From assembly GCA_032158295.1 (NCBI GenBank), contig CM063260.1, forward strand, positions 14,100,452 to 14,164,451: 64,000 nt of DNA. The letters run 5' to 3'. Under the pieces are notes generated by a model. The model was not told the origin of the DNA. It searched no databases and saw nothing but the letters and a program-made list of their open reading frames with translations. Source of the DNA: Pycnopodia helianthoides (taxonomy: Eukaryota; Echinodermata; Asteroidea; Forcipulatida; Asteriidae). Of the stretch, positions 35,637 to 46,657 are shown piece by piece. Made by a program: the position numbers and the translations under genes. Each line of letters starts with the position of its first letter. Within the stretch, counting starts at the first letter, position 1.

Positions 35637-36026
35637 AGGAACATTACAGAATTGGTTTTTGCTAACAAAACAGTTGCTTGCAGTGTAAGCACTTTATGTA
35701 ATCCACCATATACATAAACTGACAAACCTGTGAGAAGTTTGAGATCGATCGGCCATCTGGGTCACGAGAAAATAGTGAAAAACCAATTACACATTTGCAT
35801 GAAATCATATAGATTCAACAAATGAATAAAACGCTCACTGAGCGATAAACTCCAATCGGAAAATTAGTTTATTCATTTCTCATCAAATTTGGCATTTCAG
35901 ACAGAAATAATATTTCAAGGGATGTTTTCTACTATCATCATCATTAGACCGTGTAAGTTTTATGTAAATCTGTAATCAAAAAGTATATTTTACAAGTTTG
36001 TTTCTTACCAATTCTGTAATGTTCCT
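35637..36026. mobile_element. TTAA-flanked MITE, family 1, copy beta
   Basis: Same ends and TTAA borders (35633-35636, 36027-36030) as 27488-27874. Inherited by segmental duplication rather than a second insertion. Confidence 0.8.
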
Positions 36027-36617
36027 TTAATAAGCAAAAGTATATTGCAAATTAATATCCAAGGATGACAAGCAGAGAGCCATTCTCAAGGAATACAAAT
36101 GATATAGTAGTTTGACAGGTACTCTCTTCTGATAACATTTTCTTTCTATATTTGTATTTATTCATTTTGGTCAATGTAAATTTGGCCCCTTCAGTGATGT
36201 TTGAAGTTTGAAGTTTTTGCTTTCACGAGTTTAAAATGGTGAATTTGTACATTGCTATTATGCATTTATTGGAGTAGTTTTAAAACCCAATTAGCTAAGA
36301 TTTGTATTGCAATTTGGTTCAATGCTTAAATTTCCACATGTATTTCTGTGTATAAAGCTAATAAATGCTGTGTATTTTTTATTTCCGTGTTTACTCAAAG
36401 TTTTTGCATTGATCCAGAATATTTCGTTCTTACAAACATTTCAAATGAGTTCAAAAGGCTGTCTGGTTTCATGACGTAGAATTTGTAGAAAAACAACAAG
36501 AGACCGTGACGAAAAGGCTTTGTCAGTATAACTATGGGACTTGTGGCAGGAATCAAACTTAGGCTGGGATGCTAGAAAAAGTTGTGTCGTTTGCAACAAA
36601 CACACAAATCAACTTAA

Positions 36618-36992
36618 AGGTAAACGTTGCCTTTGATCGGTCGAGTTGGTCTATAAAAAGCGTTTGTAACCGTTTGTTATAAAATGCATGGTTAGAAAGA
36701 TGTTTTAAAAGTAGAATACAATGATCCACACAAATATGCCTCGAAATTGCGTGGTTTTCCTTGAACTTTGCGAACAAACACGGTCGGCCATTTTGTGGAG
36801 TCAAAAATTTGACTCCATAAAATGGCCGACTGTGTTAGATTTAAAAGGAAAACCACGCAATTTCGAGGCATATTTGTGTGGACCACTGTATTCTACTTTT
36901 AAAACATATTTCTAACCATATGCATTTTATAACAAACGGTTTACAAACGCTTTTTATAGACCAACTCGGCCGATTCAAGGCAACGTTTACCT
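36618..36992. mobile_element. TTAA-flanked hairpin MITE, family 2, copy beta
   Basis: Same 375-bp palindrome as 28465-28839, with TTAA at 36614-36617 and 36993-36996. The loop differs slightly (GTCAAAAATTTGAC), making the centre an even better palindrome. Confidence 0.85.
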
Positions 36993-37752
36993 TTAACTCT
37001 GTCATTTTCTTCAAAACTTTGAGGAATTTGAGTTTTATTTGTTTGTTAAAAACACCAACCTTTCCATTTAAAAGGCGCATTGTCATGATTATAATTTGCT
37101 TGTGGCTGAACATTTTTACGCGCGCGCGTTGACGACCGTCACATCCAAAAAAAGCTTTAAAGGGCGCCGTCATAAAGCTGAAACTTTCACAAGTGACTTT
37201 TATTGTGTATTTCTTTATACTTTGCCCATAAATATCAGCGTTACGTTGACAAAACAATGTATGACCGTATGCACCATGAGGTCGATTGAAAAGTCATAGT
37301 CAAAACCAAGACTGGATCAAATAATGGAAATGCAGTCAAAGTGCTGCGGGGCACCAAGAGGGAGGGGAGGGGGGGGGGGAGAAAGTGAGTAAGCGTGCCG
37401 AGAACACTACAGAACGGCAATTAAAAAGTTCATGTAGTTTGAATCCCAATGGCTTCAGATAGGTCATCGACCTATAGCATCAATTTATGTATCGACGAGT
37501 TCAGAACCTAATTTTTATACCCGCGTCACATCACGTGTACGTAAGGTTAGGTCTTCAGCTTAAATATGCAAATCAAATCATTGAAGCGATGATGTTCACA
37601 GTAAAACCACTGTGCGCTCACTGTTAAACATAAAATACACTGTTCAGACAGTGAAGTTGGGACTCGACTTGATAAAGCTCAAATTCGTCAATTTTCTCAT
37701 AGTTTCCGTTTCTCATTCTGTGTACTTGTTCTTCAGTATTTAACTATCAACC

Positions 37753-38857
37753 ATGGCTTTAGGATGTTGGTTGATGCGTCTGCAATTACTGTGTGCTTGG
37801 TGCTCTATTTTTACATATACAGTTATTACGGCTGATGCTGAAACTCTCATAATTACTAAAGCTTCACCAATGGGTGAAGTAGTGGAGGGTGATACAGTAC
37901 AGCTAAGATGTGATGCAACTAACCTGCAATCCACGCATTTCATTGAGTGGACGACAGTGGTCATGTCATTACATGTGACACTCGCTACTAATGGGACCAG
38001 TGTATTAGACCCGAGATTTACTCTGAATGTAACTCATTCTTCACCACATTCTAGGGTTGAGTTTCTTACAATCAGTGATGTGCAGAAGGAGGATGAAACC
38101 CAGCAGTACAGATACAGATTCTTACGACTAATACTAGCTATGCATGGACTTATAGCACAGTTGGTAACGACCAAACGAGGTCTTTAAGTCTGAGTGTAAA
38201 TGCAACTAATCAGGGTGATTCATATCAATGTAAAATCACTTCGACAGATTCTCAGGTATGGAAGGATCGTGCACAATGGGTCCAATAAGCACAGTTGCCA
38301 TGACGACACAACCATTCACAAGTCAGCCAACAACTCTACGCGTTGACACAACAGCAAGTTCTTCAGCAAGTTCTTTTTCAACTGTCCTCCAAACCAGTGA
38401 CAATCAGGAAACAACGACAGCACCCATAGAAACCATCATCAGTGGAGAGTCGACAGGGATACCTTCATGTAAAGACTCCTCAACGAACATCATTCCATTA
38501 CTGGCAGCCTTCATCATCGTTCTCATCCTCTTCATTGTCTCTCTCATCATCAACATCTTCTTCCTCTTCAAACATCGACATCTTAAGATCACCAACGAGA
38601 AGGAATCCAATGTACCCAAAGCTGATCCCTCCATGAAGCTGCAACCAACGGAGGACAAGAACAGAGTCTACATGGAACCTACCACGGCTACAACTACCAC
38701 ACAAGATACCTACTACCAACCAGTTGAAGTAGAGACTGGCAGCCCAGAGTATGACTAAGCTCGGCCAGAGGGCAGCACCAACACCAGCACCAGCTATGAA
38801 GCGGTCAGAAAGCCACAGAGTTCAGCTGAGAGACCATATCAGAATATAAAAAATTAA
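37753..38857 (+). pseudogene. IgR6: C-type ectodomain with short tail, internal deletion
   Basis: Duplicate of IgR4 without its early indels: Ig1 is open and reads VEGDTVQLRCDATN, then FIEWTT. At 38093-38095 the sequence jumps from the DVQKED part of Ig1 straight into Ig2, losing about 181 bases present in IgR4 (29933-30113). That removes the second Ig1 cysteine and the hinge and shifts the frame. A further one-base change lies near 38250. A TAA at 38756-38758 (YDYA motif, TAC to TAA) truncates the tail before YEAV and YQNI. The 3' flank is A-type. Confidence 0.87.
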
Positions 38858-40080
38858 ATTTTGGAAAGCAGGTGAAAATACTAACATCTTAACAAATGAC
38901 GACCGAACTGTCATGCGGATTTTGACTCCGGACATTTATTTTGGGGTTTGAAAATACCATGAACACTCGTCAATAACTTTCTCAGTCGGATTGCTCGGAA
39001 TCGACGGTTTTCAGACTTCATCAACAAAAACATGAATCTAGTTCCAGCAACGAATTCTTATAATTTTGTTTTGCATATCAATATTGATAACAGCTCCTTT
39101 AATCGTATGTAAAAAAGACATAACAATTAATCATTGGCAAGTACAAAGTATAATCAATCGTTCTGATTTACATTTTAGTACATATAGTTTTTTTTTTCTT
39201 GAGAGAGTGGGGTTAAAATATCTCTGAAAATCCCCCTCTTTTTGTACAAAGTAGACGTCAAATGATTCATAATAAATTGTGTATGACTTTATAGCTAATG
39301 TTTATCAGAGAGTGGAATTAAAGTGAAAGACTATAATCCTGACATAGTGTCCACTATTTGATTCTATGAGATATGGGCTTGTAATTCTGCCTGTAGGTAT
39401 TGAATAACTATTTTTCTCATTTAAAGAGAAAACCTATAAAAAGGTATTGACTTTAAAATCTATAAGGAGTAAACCACTCGATGAAAATGTCAAAGCGGGA
39501 TCTCCCATCATGTTTCCATCGCCCCTCACCAGCCCCCCCCCCAAAAACACACACCAGCACTCTGTACATAGTGTAAGTAAAGAGCGTAGTTTGTTCAGTG
39601 TCCAAAGTTGGCCCATAATACATCAATATCTATTTTTACATTGTAAACAAATATTGTAAGACAAACCGCTTTCCACGCTGCCGTTGATCTTTGTCTTAAC
39701 CAGTCTTGCGGTTTACGTTTAGATACATTTAGAAATCACCCCCCCCCCCGAGTAGCTGTTCCCCTCATTCGCCCTCTTCACTCAATCAAATTGTAGAGTA
39801 TGGCGCCACCACCGGCCTTTAACGTAATCGCAAAGAAATGTATGAGGTAAAATATTCACCTTTATTATCAGTGTTTTCATATACTCTGTGTCTAATGGGA
39901 AATCTCTAAAGAGTCAAAGTTCAAACTATGTACTCAAAACTGATGAAGCGTGGTGTATATTTAACACACAGTATTAAAATCCGGGTGTTATGAATTGAAG
40001 TATTTCCTTCAATGTGAGCAGTTCATAGAGTAATTTACAACCAATGTAATCTCACCTGACTTTTTAGAATACTCTACAAC
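38858..40080. other. 3' flank of IgR6 and 5' flank of IgR7
   Basis: No gene. Same A-type flank as at 20263, 22753 and 30868, with TATA-like box at 39956. Confidence 0.7.
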
Positions 40081-42257
40081 ATGGATTTAACGTCTTGGTT
40101 CAATCGTCTGCTCCTCGTGGTTTTCATTATGTGTTCTCAAGATTCAACTCAACTCTTTGGGGTTGATTCACAAAGTGTAAACTTAATGATACTTTCACCA
40201 GGGGGTGTTATCGTTGAAGGCGTCGAAGTGAAGCTACAATGTGATGTCGGTAGACTTGCAGCAAGTCATGTCATAGAATGGGTTAGAATCAACATGAACG
40301 AAGGAGTGTTAATAGCAACGAATGGGACAAGTCTAGACCAGAGATATAAACTTGAGACTTCACCCGTAACTTCTACGCTTGGGATATCAATTCAACAGGT
40401 TCTTATCATAAACAAAATCAGTAAAACAGAAACATCATTCACCTGTCGTATTAATGACTCTGGAAGCGAAATGACAAGCGGCAGTCTTCCATCAAGTAAC
40501 AATTTGTTATATGTTCATTACTTCCCATCACCAATGAACCCCATCTGCTTCCCTGATGGTCCCTTTACTGTACAAGAAGGAACGGAGCAAACTTTGAGCT
40601 GCACATCAGAGAAAGGGTACCCACCAGTAAGAGTGGATTTTTTGCCAACTCCGTCAACTGCTATTTTTGTGTGGAATCATTCGGAGAGCAACAACGAAGT
40701 CAAAGGATCTATCAATCTCACGATGAACGAAACTTTTAATGGTTATCAATTCCAATGTAAGATCGCCTCTTCATATTTCACAGAAAGGGATAGATCCTGT
40801 ATCATCGGACCAATCACAGTGACTAATATGAATACTGATTCTACCGAAGACGAGACAACTATCAGTGCTACAGAGATGGGATCCAGAACAGATAACCCTA
40901 ATGACATGATGACTGATGGTATCTCACTCAAACCATCTACTGATATCCCTAACTGTCCAACTCAAAATCTAGGAGAAACTGAATCGAGTTCCAACCAAAC
41001 AACAAATGACCCTCTTACAACAGATATTGGGAAAAGTATCCAAACAAAAACGAGCACCTCAGATGATATGAAGACAACTATCAATCCATCCAGGCTCCCT
41101 ATTGCCATCATAGCGGAGCCGCTGGTGGTGGTGGTTTCTTACTCCTTATAGTGATAACACTGATTGTACTCTACGTTTGTAGATGTTGCTGCTTCAGTGA
41201 TAAATCACGCAGATCCTCATTATGGCTGACTGACTTACCACTTGCTGAAACAGCCGAAGACCCAAACATCGACCATGACATTGATCGTAGTGAACCCAAG
41301 ATGTCTACGAGCGCGTACCAGAATGTGACTGACCTCATGTTAGAAAACAAACCTGATCCAAGAATGCAACAACAATCTGAACCAGAATCATCCCATCTTG
41401 ACACACAGGAGATGAATGACGACGAGGCAGCAGACTTCATTTCTCCTAGAAAGTTCTCAACTCATTCTCAAAACAATGACCAAGATAGTCATAGATCGCC
41501 AGGGATTTCTAGCTTTAAACTGACCAAGTCAGATAATCGCAGCACTGACAAGGAAGATGGGGAGCATCTTAAAACAGTTGAGCCCAATGAAGGAGATGTT
41601 CCCATGTATGGAGTGGTGAAGAAATCGAGTCGAGTCTCACAGGGAAGTAAGAAGAAACAACCGGAGATTACGTCAGATGGGTCAGATCCTTGGGCCAATG
41701 CTTCACTCAGTCAGCATGAGAACATAAATCCAACATCCATGGAGAATGACTATGCAGAGATGCCTTCCCTCTCTGATGATCCAGGTCACAGCCAGAAACC
41801 AACAGCTTTGGTTAAACCTGTGTCCCACACCCCCAAACCACCCATTACCACTAAACCTGTTACAGAGCATCAGGCATCACGCCGTACTAACACTAATCGA
41901 GCCCCACCAAGTGTTGCCAAAAAACCTATCAAGAAGTTCAAAGCCAATGGGAGAAATCCATCAGCAGATGAGTTTGGGAATCGAGATGAGACGCCCCTAC
42001 CTACTCCAGTAGCACCGAGTGTATCCCAACATCCCCCACCACCCTTATCGCCTCTCATTGATCATGACGAGATTGCCGCAGTGGAGGGAGGAGGCAATGA
42101 GGTACCACCGGACACCCAGGAACCTCATGAGTCTAACGCTACTCATGATCATGACGTATTGTACGCTGACCTTGATTTGCAGTCTGCAACATCTGACGCG
42201 ATGCCTCAACCCCCACAAGAGGAATAGACATTGTATGCTAGTATCATGAGTAAGTAG
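40081..42257 (+). pseudogene. IgR7: nearly intact inhibitory-type Ig receptor with chimeric stalk
   Basis: Open for 340-odd codons through signal peptide, Ig1 (VKLQCDV, IEWVR, FTCRI), hinge, Ig2 and stalk. One base is missing in the TM coding region near 41114 (ATAGCGGAGCC where relatives have ATAGCAGGAGCC); the downstream frame is then open to 42227. A TAG at 42225-42227 replaces CAG, leaving the ITIM VLYADL but cutting off TLYASI, which persists after the stop. The tail has SAYQNV, VPMYGVV, DYAEMP (YxxM, PI3K p85 pattern) and a proline-rich region. The stalk joins the A-type segment (TEDETTISATEMG to DIPNCP) to the B-type segment (TQNLGETESSS). Only two changes separate it from an open gene, so a functional allele or an assembly error is possible. 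Confidence 0.8.
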
Positions 42258-42892
42258 AAGAATCGTGGGTGTGGCACTTGGGTTGCTTGTGTTTAAAAAT
42301 GAGAACAAGCACAGAGAAACCATTTTGCTGTTTCAAATTTCCTATCCTTAAGAATGACCTATCCAATTACTAAAGGCGGACAAATATCTAAATGATATTA
42401 TATTATTTTGTCTTCATACAAGCTTGCTTTCCACCTTTACAATTAATCTTAAATTTTTAAGAGAAGTACATGCGAATATTTACCCAGATTTCGAAACTAA
42501 GCATTAAATAAAATGATAAATTTTGAGCGTAAATTCTGTTTGCGGTAACACATATGTGTGTATGCTCAAGAATTGATTTACAGAAAGTCATGAACAGCTG
42601 TAAATAAATAAACACATGGGCATATGTCGTAAGAAACGTAGATAGAAATCTCGCAGATGAGCATTATTTTGTTTTTTTTACCAACTTTGTTTATTATGAA
42701 TGAATGGATGATTATAGTATTGATTATTGTTTACAGAAGAGCAAAATGTATACTTTCCAATGTATACCTTGATTTAAACATACCCGTAGAAAAAGGAGAT
42801 TGACCACTGAATAGTGTTTCATTTAATGAACACTTCAGTGATTACCTTCATGTTGCTTGTGTACAAAGATTCAGCGTATCGTTAGAGTAGAA

Positions 42893-43690
42893 ATTGAAAA
42901 TAATGTACTTACTGTGTCAATTAGAAGACAGCGGCAGTAACGACTAAAATACAAAAATAAAGATATATATATATATATATATATATAAATTTAACAGAGT
43001 TGACAGGAATAAAATCAAAAGGCAATAGTAGTATAGTATAGTATATTCCATCACCAAAATGTAGATTTGATTGTATTTCTTATTGTTAAAAGAGGAAACG
43101 AATTCATGAAAGTCTGAGTGTAGCCCGTACTATATGGGCGCAGCACTGTTAAATGGAGAGGATGTTTTTATCTGATACAAACAGGTTTCTAATTATTGTT
43201 TTATGAATGCCATGTATAGAAAGGATATTAATGCTGGCGAGCTAAGTAGGGCGGGGGGGGGGGGGCAAAGAGGAGGGCATGTTCACTCGAGAAGATTGTA
43301 CTAATTAGACACACGGTTATGTGGAAGGGGTTGTGTTTTTACCAGAGAGTAAATACTGATTTCTTTGAGTTTTTGTGCACTTCTTCATGGTTGTTATTCT
43401 CTTTTCTGTTTGACATGCACTGTAAATATTTTGCTTTGCTATTTCAAAATGTTTTTTTAGAGTCATATTGTGTATCATTTTATATCTGAAGTCAGCGGCA
43501 GTAGAGACTAAAAATATAAAAAATAAAAATATATATACATACATAAATTTAACAAAGTTTACAAAAATAAAATCAAAAGGCAACAGTAGTACAGTATATT
43601 CCACCACCAAAATGTAGATTTGATTTGATTTCTTATTGTTAGAATAGGAAACGAATTCATGAAATTCTGAGTGTAACCCGTACTATAGGC
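42893..43690. repeat. 200-bp imperfect direct repeat
   Basis: GACAGCGGCAGTAACGACTA, then AAATTTAACA, AATAAAATCAAAAGGCAA, AAAATGTAGATTTGATT and AGGAAACGAATTCATGAAA occur at about 42920-43135 and again at about 43490-43690. The AT run lies within the first copy. Confidence 0.75.
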
Positions 43691-44606
43691 AACGGAGGCA
43701 ATTACCTCCATGCCTCTGGTCATTGCCTCGGTTCCTTTGAAATTTGAATTTTCCTCATGAAAGTGCCTTTTATTAAGGACAAGCTTCATTGCCCTTACAA
43801 GTACGAACTATCAGGCTTGGAAAGGTTGGTGGGCTTGGGGTTAGGTGTTCTGAATTAAAGAAAATCTTTCTTCACTGGAATGTGGCAAACGTCAAACGAT
43901 CCTAAGGGAATTATTACTTTAATGTATTTTTATGTGAAATTCATCCATATTGCGCAATAATTTTTCTTTGATAGTGCCTCCGTGAACATATTAATTGGTG
44001 GTTGGACGTTTATACATTATAACATGGCAAAGCAATTGGCAAGTATATACAGTAAGAATTTAATGCACTCTTAGTTTAGAAACAACCAAATAAAGCTTCG
44101 AAAACGTAGATAGGCATAAATATTATTTACAATGATAAAGATTAATCAAAAACACCTGTTTGGACTATAAAGAAAGGACTAACAGCCAGTCAAGATTTTG
44201 TTTTAAATACAGCATTGTTTAAGGTATATAGAACTATATCATTCTTAAGATTTGTTTTATATTTCTGCTTGTTGTTTAATCAGAAGAATATTGATTGGTA
44301 GCTTGCACGATCAAATGTATTGTCATGGGTTAAAACCGTGCCCAATTTAGAAGTGAAAAACTATTGACAATAGCAGAGGGACACCGCAATACATGATAAT
44401 GGTATTTTGGGTAGTAACCTTCTCGGATAACCATTTTTCTTATTAAATTTGGACAATGACAATACTGAAACTATTCAGCACAAACAAATTGCTAAGCACA
44501 GATAACATATTGCTTAGCGGAGATTGGCTACGAGCCAAATTACTGTGTACTTACATGTGGATTAATTATGACTGGTTCTTGAAAAATTGTTGCTCAACAG
44601 CTTAAT

Positions 44607-44729
44607 AAGCCTTTTTGAGGTATGGTGGACACTAAATGAGTGCACTGTTTGGTTTGGGTGTACACATCCAACAAATTTACCCAAACCAAATAGTGTCATA
44701 GTATAGTGTCCACCACCTCAAAATGGCTT
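44607..44729. mobile_element. Short foldback MITE (uninterrupted relative of 14692-15075)
   Basis: AAGCCTTTTTGAGGT at the left is mirrored by ACCTCAAAATGGCTT at the right, GGTGGACACT by AGTGTCCACC, and TTTGGTTTGGGT by ACCCAAACCAAA. It supplies the empty site for the nested insertion at 14749-14992. Confidence 0.75.
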
Positions 44730-46498
44730 TTGGAAGGCCCAGGGCAAAATTTTATCTGAGCTGCTTAAGCAAAAACGTTTGCCTAAGCAATTTCTGTTGA
44801 GCAGAAAATAGCAGAAAACCAGTAACAGACACATGCATGTATGGCATTTTGGGTGGTTTATTCCAGTAAGCAGAAATAATTTGTGCTTATCCCTTTTTAT
44901 GCTTAAGCACCTCTCTGAAATTGAACCCTGATCTGAAAATAATAATGTTCTTAAAAAGTTATAGCAGGTTTTGTTGTTTGTTCACACCACCTGAAATTTT
45001 ACACATTGAGTTGTTACGAGAAAAAATATTGAAAAAAATGTTAAGTAAAAATCTTTCAAGAAATTCTTACTTATTATGAAGAAGCCAGAATGCACTGGTT
45101 CACATTGACTGTTACAACCACATCTTGCTTAGCAAGTTGTTAGTATAGTTTTTGCTACGAAACAGCTGTGGATCGTATGGGTAAACCTAAAGATTGGTAA
45201 GGCCTAATGAATGATCATTGAAACTATGGTCTTAGTTTAAGCATGGAGGTAGAAAAAGGTTCCACAAAAATTATTCTTAATCTTTTGTTTAAAAAATCAA
45301 TCAGTGAGATGTGAAGTTTAAAACTGTTGGTTTTCACGAGATACTAATGTTGAACGTCATATGTTGCTATTAATTTATAATATATTTGGGTAGTTTGACA
45401 ATACCTCAGCTAATGTATATATTGTTTTGCAGTTAGGCTAAATAGTGTATATTAAATGTATTTTTCATTTGACTGTGTATAAACCCAATAAATGCTGCGT
45501 ATTTCTAACTTCCGTGTTTACCAAAGAACTTGCATTGATTAAGGTTTGTAAAGCTACGGCTAAACCAACATTCCTTCTTTTTACAACATTCCAAATAGTT
45601 TCAAAAGGTTGTCTGGTTTCGTGTGTGAATTTCTATGGAAGCAAAAAAGGGATTGTACCGTCAAGGCTTTTCAGAATAACAATGGAAATTGTGGCAGGAA
45701 TTAAAGATGTGGTGTTAGTTATTTTAAACAAACAAACTTACAAAACAAGCAAATTGTGATAGTTTCAACAATCTGTGGATTTGTTTTTGAGAAAAAACAA
45801 CAAATAATAGTTCATGTTTTGAAGGGTTTTGTGCATGACTGTGTAGTAATTTATGATAATTTGATTTCACTAAATTAAGAACTTCGCCTCTAAGGACACT
45901 ATATCAAACACTATATTATTTTCTGTTGGTTTACTTTTCAGTGATTGAAATTTGAAATGTTAAGTAAACATTTTTTGTGTTTCCTGCTAGTTTGCTGAGT
46001 AGTTTTGTTTAGCAAACTTTGCTGCTTCAGCAGATCTCAATGGGGCCGCGGTTGCTTTTTGGAAGAGTAAATCATTAATTCCTTCCTCTTGCTTTCAATA
46101 TAAACACAACCAGTCAAACCAACCTGAGAAAAATTTCATCAAATCCGGGACAAATTTCATGGAACTGCTTACTACAGAGTTCTACGCGTACGGAGGCCTC
46201 TAAGGCACATGAATCTATACGGACCACAAGCGCAGAGTTCCACATTAAAGCAGAGCCATGAAATTGGGTCAATGTGGTCGCGTTTTAGGGAAACAATGAA
46301 AAACTTATATATATTTTTTCATCTGGGACTGACATGTTTACGCAATCATATCTGATTGCGGCAATCGAAATAAACAACAGTGATTTGAGGTTTAAAATTG
46401 GTGCTGTCTTGACTCAACTTAGGGACATATTATATTATGTAAGACGGAAATATTTATCGAGGATTGGTGCTAAGTGTAAACTCAACAATTATCAGCCA

Positions 46499-46657
46499 GT
46501 TAGCTTACAGACTGTTAGCTTACAGACTGTTAGCTTACAGACTGTTAGGTTACAGACTGTTAGGTTACCGACTGTTAGGTTACAGACTGTTAGGTTACAG
46601 ACTGTTAGCTTACAGACTGTTAGCTTACAGACTGTTAGCTTACAAACTGTTAGCTTA
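46499..46657. repeat. 15-bp minisatellite, about 11 units
   Basis: Tandem units of GTTAGCTTACAGACT. The middle four units have G in place of C (GTTAGGTTA), giving an S-S-S-R-R-R-R-S-S-S-S order if translated. Because the period is a multiple of three, both strands look like ORFs with pentapeptide repeats; there is no other evidence of coding. Confidence 0.9.

Larger units (their letters stand above)
34020..37752. other. Spacer between IgR5 and IgR6 (8.1-kb unit beta)
   Basis: No gene. Near-identical copy of 25983-29591 with small indels. It carries the same two MITEs at the same relative places (35637-36026 and 36618-36992), so those insertions predate this duplication. Confidence 0.75.

Noticed and set aside
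45445..45759. 104-codon ORF in the gamma spacer
   Set aside because: The homologous alpha and beta spacer sequence is not open, so it is probably chance.
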